Shown here in pieces: positions 35,338-44,884 of a DNA stretch of 47,387 bases. Both the position numbers and the translations under genes were made by a program. The notes under the pieces were generated by a model. The model searched no databases, was not told the origin of the DNA, and saw only the letters and a program-made list of their open reading frames with translations. Positions within the stretch are counted from its first letter, which is position 1; every line of letters begins with the position of its first letter. Origin of the DNA: Phycisphaerae bacterium (GTDB taxonomy: Bacteria; Planctomycetota; Phycisphaerae; Sedimentisphaerales; Anaerobacaceae); NCBI GenBank assembly GCA_030601845.1, contig JAUWAY010000019.1, positions 1 through 47,387 of the forward strand. Direction: 5' to 3'.

Positions 35338-36804
35338 TTAACCTTCAAAATACACGTTGTCTTTTTCAAGAGTCTTTCTTAAATCAGCGTATGGAAGCTG
35401 GCGTGTACCACAATTTTTATAGGCGCAGAGAGCCGCGGCAGTTCCTGTGGCCTGGCCTTGTCCCATACAGCTTACCGTGTTTCTCGTGGACATATGGGCT
35501 CTATGGTCCGAAGTTATCATCATACCGGCCACTAACAGATTATCTATTCCCGCCGCACGCAGCGCACGGTACGGGATTCCGTATGTGCCGCCATTTTTTA
35601 CCTGCAAACGCGGCGCGGAGTCGTGAAAACCGTAAGCCATGACATCGTCATCAAAATGTCTGCCTTCGATGACATCTTCATGCGATATGTCATAGTCGCA
35701 GGTAATCAGTCTGCCGCGTCTGATGTTAAGTGACGGGCTCGTTCTTGCGATAAATGCCTTTTCACAGCCGGGGACATATTTTCTAAAGAGTTCTATCGCT
35801 TTTGCCTGATGCCTTCTTAGCTCCAGTTCGGCTTTGGTCACGGCGTCCCTGTTGGTGGGGCTGACGGGCATTTTGAGATTGAGCTTGATAAACATAAAGT
35901 AGTTATCGTGAACGGTGGTTGTTACCGTTGACATCCCGATTTTCCTTGCCCCATCTCTAAATCCAGCGGGAAGATTGACGTTCCTGCCCTGCAGCCGTAC
36001 GATTTGGCCATCTTTTCCGCTGCGGCGACCTTCGGCCTGTTGATAAATGGCGTCGTGCGATTTGAGAAATTCGTAGTATTTGTCCATGCTGACATTGGCG
36101 ACGCCGATACTATTGCACACGGCGTAATCGTTCGGCTCGGTGTATTTCGCGCCGGCGTAAGCAGCAAGGTCACCGTATGCTGTGCAGTCTACGAAGGATT
36201 TTGCGTAGAACACCTCCCTGCCGGAGCGGCTTTCAGTTATCACTCCCTTAATCCGGGAACCATCCATAATCGCTCCTGTTAAAAGAGTATTTACACAGAC
36301 AAAAACCCCCGCTTCATCGAGCATTTCGAACGTTACAAGTTTATAGATTTCCGTGTCAATCGCGGTGCATACTGAATCGAAATCATACCCTTTAGACATC
36401 TCTGCGTGTCCCGACGTGCCGCCAACTTTTGCAAGGCGATCGATAATCTCCTGAGGAATCCCTCTTACAACCTGACGTTTTTTTACTCCGGGGAAGGCCT
36501 TCCACAGGTTGTAGAAGCTGTGAAGAGCAGTACCGCCTTCTGTGACTGTTCCGCCCGGATAACCCTTTACCTCTATCAAGGCCGTCTTGGTTCCCTGACG
36601 CGCTGCGGCTAAAGCTGCTACAACGCCTGCCGTGCCGGCACCCGCTATTACTACGTCGAATTTCCTTACAGGCAATTTTTTCGCTGGTTCCTCGTAATAG
36701 TTCACAAGTTGATTCCTGGTTCTTACCGGATTGCCTTTTGCGAATCCAGCTTGAGCACCAATTCCAAGCATTAGAATATGTTTAGAAAAATCTCGACGAT
36801 TCAT
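35338..36804 (-). CDS. Tat-exported FAD-dependent oxidoreductase (FAD_oxidored family)
   Basis: 488 residues. A Tat-type N-terminus MNRRDFSKHILMLGIGAQA leads to a Rossmann FAD site FDVVIAGAGTAGVVAAL (about 49-65) with the usual E (ALIEVKG). Further motifs are PGGTVTEGG, FVDCTAYGDLAAYAGA and the C-terminal LLVAGMMITSDHRAHMSTR with GQATGTAAAL. This family is abundant in planctomycetes beside sulfatases, with roles in sugar oxidation presumed. AAAGGAGG precedes the ATG. It is convergent with the dehydrogenase gene. Confidence 0.9.
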   Translation of the reverse strand: MNRRDFSKHILMLGIGAQAGFAKGNPVRTRNQLVNYYEEPAKKLPVRKFDVVIAGAGTAGVVAALAAARQGTKTALIEVKGYPGGTVTEGGTALHSFYNLWKAFPGVKKRQVVRGIPQEIIDRLAKVGGTSGHAEMSKGYDFDSVCTAIDTEIYKLVTFEMLDEAGVFVCVNTLLTGAIMDGSRIKGVITESRSGREVFYAKSFVDCTAYGDLAAYAGAKYTEPNDYAVCNSIGVANVSMDKYYEFLKSHDAIYQQAEGRRSGKDGQIVRLQGRNVNLPAGFRDGARKIGMSTVTTTVHDNYFMFIKLNLKMPVSPTNRDAVTKAELELRRHQAKAIELFRKYVPGCEKAFIARTSPSLNIRRGRLITCDYDISHEDVIEGRHFDDDVMAYGFHDSAPRLQVKNGGTYGIPYRALRAAGIDNLLVAGMMITSDHRAHMSTRNTVSCMGQGQATGTAAALCAYKNCGTRQLPYADLRKTLEKDNVYFEG

Positions 36805-36822
36805 TCTTGCCTCCTTTCTTAA

Positions 36823-36903
36823 CCTGTCCTGTCCAAATATTGATACGAGCCATTTTACGATACATCACTATATCGCTATTACATGAAATTTCAAGCCTTT
36901 ATG
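36823..36903 (-). repeat. 81-bp leader repeat, copy 1
   Basis: On the minus strand it runs from CATAAAGGCTTGAAAT to CTCGTATCAATATTTGGAC and AGGACAGG, just before the ribosome-binding site of the FAD oxidoreductase. Copy 2, the same length and orientation, is at 44804-44884. The two ends are well conserved and the middle is not. Confidence 0.65.
36867..36894 (-). promoter_or_regulatory. Putative sigma70-type promoter of the FAD oxidoreductase
   Basis: TTGAAA (36889-36894) and TATAGT (36867-36872) are spaced by 16 bp on the minus strand, 63 bp from the start codon, inside the 81-bp repeat. The TTGAAA box resembles the one before the sulfatase gene. Confidence 0.4.
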
Positions 36904-37030
36904 GTAGTCTCCGACGTCGATGAGTATTGTAAAGGACGGTATGTCCGCAGTGAAACATTAGTACTGCCTTTTGACGCACGATTTGAGCTTTGGTTTTGTC
37001 CAAGTGACGACGGTCCTGAAAGGAAATTGA

Positions 37031-37312
37031 TTGAGACAACTCGTAAGATCAGTGGTTCGCGGCGAGCGCTACGTCTATGCACGCTATATCGACCAAGAAC
37101 CCGTTTACGAGTTCCTCCACGACCTCGAAAAAGACATTGACCAGCTTACGAACTTTGTGGATAATCCGGCCTACAGAGAAGTGCTTGCGACGATGCGCCG
37201 GCGTTGCGACGAACTCGTGGGGCACTACGGTGGCCCGATGCTTCCGGTTGAGGAGCGATACAGCAAGCAGCAGCCGAAGAAAAGAAAGTCAGGAAATAGT
37301 CGAAAGTGTTGA
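37031..37312 (+). pseudogene. Sulfatase C-terminal fragment
   Basis: About 93 codons. From about residue 9, VRGERYVYARYIDQEPVYE and FLHDLEKDIDQLTNFVDNPAYREV match the C-terminal subdomain of sulfatases. No catalytic domain or CxPSR/CSPTR motif lies upstream. What remains is the 3' end of a lost sulfatase gene next to a repeat copy. The rest of 36905-37483 holds no recognisable gene. Confidence 0.75.
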
Positions 37313-37483
37313 ACTAATGAGCTCCGTTTTTCTCTCGGAAAGGATTGGAATAAAGAAGCGAACGAGGTATGGAGTAACGTTGTGTTAAACAGCGTGTACT
37401 TGAGGAGAAAGAAGTCGATTATGAGCCAAAGAAATTGGCTTGATTTTCTAAACAGATTTTATTTCTAAAATGGAGGTGAAACA

Positions 37484-39202
37484 ATGTTGCATCGACTTAC
37501 GGTTCTAAGCCTGGTTACACTTTACTTTTTCTGTACCGCGGCACAATGCGTCGAGCCCCTTGTCTTCGAGAAACAAAAGATCAACGACTTCGGTTATGAG
37601 GCCGCTTGTGCCGCTGATCTGAACAACGATGGAAAGCTCGACATCGTTTCCGGCGAATATTGGTACGAAGGCCCCAGCTTCAAGAGCAAGCACAAGATGT
37701 GCGAGCTGATGACGGAAAAAGGGTACTATGATGACTTTGGCGTCTACCCTATGGATGTCGACGGCGATGGTTACATGGATATTGTGAGTGGCGGCTGGTT
37801 CGGGGAGACATTGACGTGGCGCGAAAACCCCCAAGGCAGGCCTGTGGAGTGGCAAGTCCATAAGATTGCGCATGTCGGCCACATCGAGCGCCCTTGCTTC
37901 TGGGATGTAGACGCTGATGGGCATGTCGAAGTCATACCTAACCTCCCCAAAGGCCCCTTGCTCGTCTTTCAGCTCGTCCGCGATGCAGCGGGCAAAGGTA
38001 CGGGCGTCTTCAAACGCTATGAAATTTCTCCCGAATTTCAGGGCCATGGCCTGGGCTTTGGTGATATCAACGGCGATGGCCGCAACGATTTCATTCTCGC
38101 GAAAGGTTGGTTCGAAGCCCCTGCCAAACCATTTGAACAAGCTTGGGCGTGGCATCCTGACTTTAGCCTCGGCCATGCAAGCGTGCCCATCCTTGTTCAT
38201 GACATAAACGGTGACGGCAAAAACGACCTTATCGTTGGTATGGCCCACAACTACGGCCTTGCCTGGTGGGAACAAGGTGTGGGAGGAACTTGGACTAAAC
38301 ATGACATCGAAACGGCTAAATCCCAATACCACGAGATGAGACTGGCCGACCTCGACAAAGACGGCCAGCTTGACCTGATTACGGGCAAGCGCTATTACGC
38401 CCACGGCGGGAAGGACCCCGGTGCCGACGAACCCGTTGGTCTCTATTACTATACGTTGAACCAGGGCCGCCCCAAATGCGTAACTATCGATTATGGTCCC
38501 GCCGGCCAAGCCAGCGGTGCGGGCATCTATATGTGGATTGCCGACGTTGACGAAAACGGTTGGGACGACATTATCGCACCAGGCAAAGAAGGCCTTTACT
38601 TATTCAAGAATCAAGGCTCGGCGAAGAGTGATAAAGGATTCGTCCCGCTGTTCAATGGTAAGGACTTGACCGGATGGCAAGGCGATCCGCGGCTCTGGAA
38701 AGTCGAGGACGGCGTCATCCTCGGCTCGACGGAAGGAACCGTGATCGAGCAGAACAGTTTTCTTTCCACCAGGAAAAGTTACGGCGATTTCATACTGCGC
38801 ATCAAGGTCAAACTGCGCAACCACAACAGTGGGGTCCAGTTTCGCAGCGAGCAAAAGGGCGATTACGTTGTGATTGGATATCAGGCCGACATGGCGGAAC
38901 AAAAGTATTTCGGTATGCTTTACGAGGAGAAAAAACGGGGCAAAATGGATTACTGGAACGCACTGTCTGCGGACGAGCAGAAAGCAATACACGGGGCGTC
39001 AAAACAAGGCGATTGGAATGAATACGAAATCATGTGCAGCCGAGACCGTGTCAAGATGTCGCTTAACGGATATGTTACGTGTGACATAACCGACCCCGAA
39101 GGTGCGAAAAGAGGTGTGATCGCACTTCAACTTCACAGAGGCGACCCCATGGAGGTGCGCTTCAAGGATATTTACATAAAGGAATTGAAGCCGGCCAACT
39201 GA
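37484..39202 (+). CDS. Secreted FG-GAP propeller fused to 3-keto-disaccharide hydrolase (DUF1080)
   Basis: 572 residues. A signal peptide (1-22) is followed by seven calcium-loop blades (DLNNDGKLDIV, DVDGDGYMDIV, DVDADGHVEVI, DINGDGRNDFI, DINGDGKNDLI, DLDKDGQLDLI, DVDENGWDDII), about 30-370. The DUF1080/LamG-like domain (about 385-570) begins FVPLFNGKDLTGWQGDP and has GVQFRS and the GDWNEYEIMCS stretch. Such domains hydrolyse 3-keto-glycosides after oxidation by Gfo/Idh-type enzymes. GGAGGTGA precedes the ATG. Confidence 0.9.
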   Translation: MLHRLTVLSLVTLYFFCTAAQCVEPLVFEKQKINDFGYEAACAADLNNDGKLDIVSGEYWYEGPSFKSKHKMCELMTEKGYYDDFGVYPMDVDGDGYMDIVSGGWFGETLTWRENPQGRPVEWQVHKIAHVGHIERPCFWDVDADGHVEVIPNLPKGPLLVFQLVRDAAGKGTGVFKRYEISPEFQGHGLGFGDINGDGRNDFILAKGWFEAPAKPFEQAWAWHPDFSLGHASVPILVHDINGDGKNDLIVGMAHNYGLAWWEQGVGGTWTKHDIETAKSQYHEMRLADLDKDGQLDLITGKRYYAHGGKDPGADEPVGLYYYTLNQGRPKCVTIDYGPAGQASGAGIYMWIADVDENGWDDIIAPGKEGLYLFKNQGSAKSDKGFVPLFNGKDLTGWQGDPRLWKVEDGVILGSTEGTVIEQNSFLSTRKSYGDFILRIKVKLRNHNSGVQFRSEQKGDYVVIGYQADMAEQKYFGMLYEEKKRGKMDYWNALSADEQKAIHGASKQGDWNEYEIMCSRDRVKMSLNGYVTCDITDPEGAKRGVIALQLHRGDPMEVRFKDIYIKELKPAN

Positions 39203-39546
39203 CACGTGGAAGGCCGCGCTGCTGAACGCCAGCGCAGCACACTCATAGCACAATACGGAAATACAGATGTTCAAAATTCTTTAGAAATATCACTTGTTTT
39301 AACTCATTAGATATGCCATAGTAGCAACATACTAATTGCCTTTTCTCTTGGAACCGTCCGTTGCCAAGAAAGGGTGGGCGACGTATGGCTTTGGGGGGAA
39401 GGGTTCGGCAACAACCAAAGAATAACGGAGTTTAAGATTTCCCTTTTTGTGGAATTTGAAATACGCGATTGGACTGTGGTATTAATCATAAGGGCAGGTC
39501 ATTTGTGCCTGGGTCAATCCACCAATTACAGATTGAGGTGATAATT
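39203..39546. other. Intergenic region before the Gfo/Idh/MocA gene
   Basis: About 340 bp with no gene I can support. It includes GC-rich GTTGCCAAG and GGGTTCGGCAAC complementary stretches (about 39360-39415) and a TTGAAA (39456) near a TATTAAT (39479). It may contain a promoter. Confidence 0.4.
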
Positions 39547-40830
39547 ATGAAGCAACTGAAATGGAAAAAACACTGGACTCGTCGGCAGTTCATCAAAGGT
39601 GCGACCACGGCCGCAGGTAGTATCGTGGCTGCGCCCTGGGTGATTACCTCCACGGCACTGGGAGCCCGGGGTCGTGCGCCGGCCGGCGAGCGGATGGTAA
39701 TGGGTGTCATCGGCGTGGGCGGCCGCGCCCGGCGGGTCATGGATACGTTCATGGCGGAACCTGACGTGCAGATTGTGGCTGTCTGCGACGTAAACAGAGA
39801 ACGCCGGCAAGCCGGCCGGGACCGGGTCAATCAGAAGTACGGCAACCAGGACTGTGAAACCTACATCGACATGCTGGAGATGCTGGATCGGCCGGACATC
39901 GACGCCGTGCTGATCGCAACTGGTGACAACTGGCATTCAGGGGTGTCGCTCATAACGGCCCGGGCAGGTAAGGATATGTACTGCGAAAAACCGATGAGTG
40001 TGACTGTCGCCGAGTCGCGTGCCGTAGCCGATACTATGCGACGGCTGGGACGTATCTTCCAGTGCGGCACACAGCGGCGAAGCATCGACAATTTCCAGTT
40101 CGCAGTGAATCTGGCTCGCAGCGGCAAACTTGGCCGGCTCAAGGAGGTCCACGCTGAACAGTCGCGCAACTTCCAGAACGTCTATGAAACAATCCTACCG
40201 GCCGAGCCGGAGCCGCCTCGTGAGGAGTTCTACTGGGACCGCTGGCTGGGGCCTGCCCAATGGCGCCCCTACAACGAGCAGTACTGGCAGGGACGCTATT
40301 GGAAGGCGCACCTGGACTTTTCGGGAGGCTCGATCACCGAGTGGGGCAGCCATACCGTCGACCTGTGTCAGTGGGCCAACGACAGCGACGACACCGGCCC
40401 CGTCGAGTTTTGGCGCGAGGGAGACCGGTTCATCGGGCGATACTCTGATGGCGTGAAGCTAATCATCCGCACCGGCCTACGGTTTGGGACGTGTCCCGTT
40501 CGTTTCGAGGGTGAAGAAGGCTGGGTGGAAACCGGCGACTCGGGTCAAATTGAGACGTATCCCAAGTCGCTGTTGGAGGAGCGACAGTTCCAGGGGGGCT
40601 ACCTCCCGGACAACCATGTGCGGGCCTTCCTGGACTGCGTCAAGACGCGACAGCAGCCTATCAGCAATGCCGATGTGGCGCATCGGTCGATTTCGGCCTG
40701 CCACGTGGCCAATATCTGTAAACGCCTCGACCGGTCCGTCAAGTGGGACCCGGTTAAGGAACAGATCATTGGCGATGAGCAAGCCAATCGGCTTTGCTCA
40801 CGGGCCTGCCGTGAGCCGTGGTATTGGTAA
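39547..40830 (+). CDS. Tat-exported Gfo/Idh/MocA family oxidoreductase
   Basis: 427 residues from the ATG at 39547 (GAGGTGA upstream). Tat signal RRQFIKGATTAAGSIVAAPWV (about 12-32). NAD(P) site MGVIGVGGRARRVMD, then AVCDVNRERR, the ATGDNWHSGVSL stretch and the catalytic-lysine motif CEKPMS. The C-terminal domain carries GGSITEWGSHTVDLCQWA, a typical planctomycete motif (HxxD-like). It likely oxidises a sugar hydroxyl in the periplasm, feeding the DUF1080 hydrolase. Confidence 0.93.
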   Translation: MKQLKWKKHWTRRQFIKGATTAAGSIVAAPWVITSTALGARGRAPAGERMVMGVIGVGGRARRVMDTFMAEPDVQIVAVCDVNRERRQAGRDRVNQKYGNQDCETYIDMLEMLDRPDIDAVLIATGDNWHSGVSLITARAGKDMYCEKPMSVTVAESRAVADTMRRLGRIFQCGTQRRSIDNFQFAVNLARSGKLGRLKEVHAEQSRNFQNVYETILPAEPEPPREEFYWDRWLGPAQWRPYNEQYWQGRYWKAHLDFSGGSITEWGSHTVDLCQWANDSDDTGPVEFWREGDRFIGRYSDGVKLIIRTGLRFGTCPVRFEGEEGWVETGDSGQIETYPKSLLEERQFQGGYLPDNHVRAFLDCVKTRQQPISNADVAHRSISACHVANICKRLDRSVKWDPVKEQIIGDEQANRLCSRACREPWYW

Positions 40831-40893
40831 CAGAACCATGCTATCCACTTATCAGAACATTAAGGTCTAACTTTACGAGAAAGGCAACGACCT

Positions 40894-42828
40894 ATGAACG
40901 CCAAAATATGGAAATCAATTTTTATTACTGTCTTATATTTTACTGCGATGCTTGCATGTGGACAGGTCTCGATCACCCTGGCCGATGAAACTCTGAACGA
41001 GACTGCTCTCATCGCTGTTCTCAAAAGCGACGCTGGCTGGTTGGAGAAGCAAGCGGCCTGCCGCGACCTGCGGCGAACCGGTACGGCCAAGTCCATTCCC
41101 GTCCTCGCGGCCCTGCTGCTTGACGAGGAATTGTCACACATGGTGCGCTACGCCCTTGAGCCGATGCCCTATCCCGAAGTTGACCAGGCTCTACGCGATG
41201 CCCTGGCCGAGACAACGGGCATGCCGAAGGTCGGCGTGATCATCTCGATCGGTGCGCGAAGGGACGTGCACGCCGTAGCACTGCTGGTTCCACTGCTGAA
41301 AGGAACAGAGATGGATGTCGCACGTGCCGCGGCCGGTGCGCTCGGTCGCATCGCTACGCCCGAGGCTATCAAGGCCTTGTTTGACTTCCGTAGCGCCGTG
41401 CCTAGGGCAGTGCGACCTGCGCTGGCCGAGGGGCTGCTCACCGCCGGACAACGCTTTGTGCAGGACGGCAAGGGTCATCTGGCGGCTCCGGTCTACCAGA
41501 ATCTACTCGAATCGAGCTGGCCCATGCACGTGCGGATGGGTGCATTCCGCGGGCTGGTCTACGCGCAACCGAACCGAGCCCAGGATCGCCTGATCAAGGC
41601 CCTGGGCGGCAACGTCCCACTGTTCCGCGATATGGCGGCACAAATCATCGCCGAAACGACCGGTGCGGATGCGACGAAGCTGTATGCCGATGCCTTGCCG
41701 AAGTTGCCCACCGACGGGCAGGCGGCACTGCTGCGTGGTCTGGCCGACCGCAAGGACCCATCCGCTCGCCCAGCGGTTGCTAAGGCCATCCACAGTTCCG
41801 ACAAGCAGGTTAAACTCGCCGCGGTGAAGGCGCTGGGGGTAATCGGCAGCGCTGTGGATGTGGCCACGCTTGCCGAGTTGCTGGTCTCGGACGATGACGA
41901 CATTGCTCATGCCGCTAAGGCTGGCCTAACAACCATGCAAGGCGAAGGCGTAAACTCGGCCATTGCCGCGGCCGTTCCCAACGTCGCACCCGCCTCGCGA
42001 GTGCACCTGCTGGAACTACTGGCCAACCGCAAGGCGGAGCAGGCCGTACCTATGGCCGTCAACAGTCTCAAAGACACTAATGTGTCGGTTCGCATCGAAG
42101 CCCTTCGTACCTTGACTGTGTTAGGCGGGGAGGAGCAGGCTCCGGTGGTCGTAGCGGCATTGAAAAAGGCGGTCGATTCATCTGAACGGGCTGCAGCGGA
42201 GAAGGCACTGGGCGCAATCTGCTCTCGTTGTGGCGACAACATGCTGCCGGTCGTCCTGGATGGGATGAACGGCGCAAATCTCGAATCGCGTATTGTCCTG
42301 CTCGGCGCCCTTGGTCGAATCGGTGGATCCAAAGCAATAAAACCCGTCCTCGCCGCCCTCAATGACTCCAATGAGCAGATCAACGACGAGGCCGTGCGTG
42401 TGCTGTCGAATTGGTCAACCCTCGAAGCTGTACCATACCTACTGGAACTGGCCCAAAGCGACAAGCTCAGCCGGCATGTACTGGGATTGCGAGGCTACAT
42501 AAGACTGGTGCGTACCGAGCCATCAACCAAGAAGAAGACCCGCATGCTCACCAAGGCAATGACTTTAGCCAAGCGCCCGAGTGAGATGAAGCTCGTGATG
42601 GCCGCATTGGGAACGTTGCCAACCGAGCAATCGCTCAACATGCTGCTTCTGCACCTTGACGATGAGGAAATGCGGAACGAAGCGGCTTCAGCCATCGTCG
42701 AGGTCGCGGCCGAGCTGGGCAAAAAGAACAAGACCCGGGCCGTAGATGCTTTAAGAAGCGTCATCAAGAAATGCAAGGACGAAGGTATTCGCAAGAGTGC
42801 TCGAAAAACTTTGTCTATATTCAAATAA
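40894..42828 (+). CDS. Secreted HEAT-repeat protein
   Basis: 644 residues. A signal peptide (1-30) is followed by HEAT/PBS-lyase-like repeats across the rest of the protein (for example AAAGALGRIATPEAIKAL, AAVKALGVIGSAVDVATLAELL, EALRTLTVLGGEEQAPVVVAAL, and LLGALGRIGGSKAIKPVLAAL). No catalytic residues are visible. Such proteins accompany Gfo/DUF1080 genes in planctomycetes and may serve as scaffolds. It lies 63 bp after the oxidoreductase. Confidence 0.88.
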   Translation: MNAKIWKSIFITVLYFTAMLACGQVSITLADETLNETALIAVLKSDAGWLEKQAACRDLRRTGTAKSIPVLAALLLDEELSHMVRYALEPMPYPEVDQALRDALAETTGMPKVGVIISIGARRDVHAVALLVPLLKGTEMDVARAAAGALGRIATPEAIKALFDFRSAVPRAVRPALAEGLLTAGQRFVQDGKGHLAAPVYQNLLESSWPMHVRMGAFRGLVYAQPNRAQDRLIKALGGNVPLFRDMAAQIIAETTGADATKLYADALPKLPTDGQAALLRGLADRKDPSARPAVAKAIHSSDKQVKLAAVKALGVIGSAVDVATLAELLVSDDDDIAHAAKAGLTTMQGEGVNSAIAAAVPNVAPASRVHLLELLANRKAEQAVPMAVNSLKDTNVSVRIEALRTLTVLGGEEQAPVVVAALKKAVDSSERAAAEKALGAICSRCGDNMLPVVLDGMNGANLESRIVLLGALGRIGGSKAIKPVLAALNDSNEQINDEAVRVLSNWSTLEAVPYLLELAQSDKLSRHVLGLRGYIRLVRTEPSTKKKTRMLTKAMTLAKRPSEMKLVMAALGTLPTEQSLNMLLLHLDDEEMRNEAASAIVEVAAELGKKNKTRAVDALRSVIKKCKDEGIRKSARKTLSIFK

Positions 42829-43165
42829 CAATCCGGCCGACGGCGATGCAGGCCCGGTAGCCGCTGCGCCGTGTTTAGTAGATTGTAGTCCAAGGAATCG
42901 CGTGAAGCACTCTCCGTAACATCAGATCGGTGCGCGTTTTATTACAGGTGTGCCCGCGGGGTACAAAAATACATACGCACTATGAATTGTACGCCTATCA
43001 TATTGTTTAATATTTGAAATGTTAATAATTCATGCTAATCTTTCTGCATGAACGAAGTGCTTGAAGAATAACCATAGAAAATATAGATTTTCGAAGCACA
43101 TTGTTTGAAAAGAGTTTGTTGTGGGGCTTTTGAAGAGTCATCCAAACTATAAAGCGAGGAAAAAT
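42829..43165 (+). promoter_or_regulatory. Sulfatase upstream region with putative promoter
   Basis: The region has no gene. TTGAAA (43014-43019) and TAATCT (43036-43041), spaced by 16 bp, form a plausible sigma70-type promoter 125 bp before the sulfatase ATG, in AT-rich DNA. Confidence 0.4.
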
Positions 43166-44797
43166 ATGAATCGACGTACATTTCTCAAACAAGTTGTTTC
43201 GACCGCCGCGTTCTGTATGACGAACGCATCTCTATCGCGAGCTGAAAATACCGGGAAACCACCCAATATCATCTTCATTCTGACGGACGATCAGGGTTGG
43301 ACCAGCGTTTCGTATCGCTCCGATCCGGAGCTGCCTGAGTCGAAAAGCGACTACATCGAGACACCGCAAATGGCACGGGCCACGCGCGAGGGAATGCGGT
43401 TTACGGACGCCTACGCACCGAACGCCCAGTGCTCGCCAACTCGCCATAGCATCTTGTTTGGCCAGAACGCAGCCCGCCATATATATGGCAAGGATCTCAA
43501 TTGGGTTGAGAAGGCTCCGAACTGGCTGACGATTCCCAAAGTCCTCAAAGAAGCCGATCCCGCGTATCGAGCAGCACATTTCGGTAAGTGGCATATGGGA
43601 GTGATGCCCGAAGATGCGGGCTTTGATTTCAGCGACGGTCCGACAGCTAATTCACAGGGGGATATTCAAAACGGCAGGTATAAGGATACTTCAGGTGTCT
43701 CGAAGAAGCTGAATGAATACAACACGAAACATGGAATAACACCACCAACATTAAATGGTCGCTATTCCAAGCTCCCAGTCTTTTACTCGGATGATGATCC
43801 CAAAGGCGCAGTCAGCATGACCAGACGCGCGGCAGACTTTATGCGCGAAAGCGTTGCTGACAAAAAACCCTTCTTTGCGTACATCGCTCACTTTGCGACC
43901 CACCTGGACCTGGTATCCAATAAAGAAACGTACGAATACTTCAGGACCAAGACCAGGGGCGCAAAACACGACAACCCAGGCTATGCTGCCATGGCAAAAG
44001 ATATGGATACAGCCATCGGTAACGTCCTCGATTTGGTGAAGGAGCTGGGTATTCAGGACAACACCTATATTTTCATCATGAGCGACAATGGTGGCGTGCA
44101 GCACTTTGCGCAGTCCGCCACCTTGACCACATCCAACGAAATCGTGGAAACCCATGAGACCTCCGTGGTATGGCGGAATCTGCCGCTGCGGCATGGAAAA
44201 CACGAATACTACGAGGGCGGCATTCGCGTGCCGTTTCTTGTCGTTGGGCCGGGTATCAAGCCGAATTCGGTTTGCCGTGTCCCTGTAACCGGGCTCGATC
44301 TGTTGCCGACATTTACTGAACTGGCTGGTTATAATAAAGGATTCCCTGAGAATATCGACGGTGGAAGTTTCGTCTCTGTCTTACGCAATGCCGGCCGAGG
44401 CAAAGTCAGGCGAAGTCGCGAGGCGCTTATCTTCCACCAGGCTGCGAAACGTGTCCCCATCAGCGCGATTCGCAAAGACAACTACAAACTTATTAAACAT
44501 TGGCTGGCCGGGAAAGCAGGAGATGGGTCCGACAGTAAGTACCGCGGAGACAAGCCAATAGAACTTTTCGACTTAAGCAAGGATATTGATGAAAGCACGG
44601 ACTTGTCGGAAAAAATGCCCGAACTGACCAATGCTTTGCATAGAGAACTGATGGCATTCCTCAATCAAGCCAATGCCGAAACCGAGTACACCAAGCGCTG
44701 GGACGCGTTCAGCATAATGAAAAAACAGCAGGGCGTTGATTTCGAAAAGACGCAGACTATTGCACCCAGGTATACTTCTCCATTCGGACGCAAGTAG
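43166..44797 (+). CDS. Tat-exported type I sulfatase
   Basis: 543 residues from the ATG at 43166 (GAGGAAAAAT upstream). Tat-type signal NRRTFLKQVVSTAAF. The catalytic motif is C89-S-P-T-R, where C89 would become formylglycine. Metal ligands are the DDQGW aspartates (41-42) and SDNGG, and the FGKWHMG lysine/histidine is present. The ETHETSV and HGKHEYYEGGIRVPF stretches are typical of planctomycete sulfatases. The substrate is likely a sulfated polysaccharide; the anaerobic sulfatase-maturing enzyme or FGE is not in the window. Confidence 0.95.
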   Translation: MNRRTFLKQVVSTAAFCMTNASLSRAENTGKPPNIIFILTDDQGWTSVSYRSDPELPESKSDYIETPQMARATREGMRFTDAYAPNAQCSPTRHSILFGQNAARHIYGKDLNWVEKAPNWLTIPKVLKEADPAYRAAHFGKWHMGVMPEDAGFDFSDGPTANSQGDIQNGRYKDTSGVSKKLNEYNTKHGITPPTLNGRYSKLPVFYSDDDPKGAVSMTRRAADFMRESVADKKPFFAYIAHFATHLDLVSNKETYEYFRTKTRGAKHDNPGYAAMAKDMDTAIGNVLDLVKELGIQDNTYIFIMSDNGGVQHFAQSATLTTSNEIVETHETSVVWRNLPLRHGKHEYYEGGIRVPFLVVGPGIKPNSVCRVPVTGLDLLPTFTELAGYNKGFPENIDGGSFVSVLRNAGRGKVRRSREALIFHQAAKRVPISAIRKDNYKLIKHWLAGKAGDGSDSKYRGDKPIELFDLSKDIDESTDLSEKMPELTNALHRELMAFLNQANAETEYTKRWDAFSIMKKQQGVDFEKTQTIAPRYTSPFGRK

Positions 44798-44803
44798 CTT
44801 TAG

Positions 44804-44884
44804 CCCGTCCTGTCCAAAGACTTATACGAGGCGCTCGATCTTAGAATAGCATGTTACTATTTCTTATGATTTCAAGGATTTATG
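44804..44884 (-). repeat. 81-bp leader repeat, copy 2
   Basis: The same length and orientation as 36823-36903. The end with CTCGTATAAG and TTTGGACAGGACGGG agrees at roughly 22 of 26 bases, and the end with CATAAATCCTTGAAA agrees too. Here it starts seven bases after the sulfatase stop, on the opposite strand, where no gene needs a leader. Confidence 0.65.

Noticed and set aside
38674-39021. Frames overlapping the DUF1080 gene on both strands
   Set aside because: They are shadows of the strongly supported FG-GAP/DUF1080 frame.
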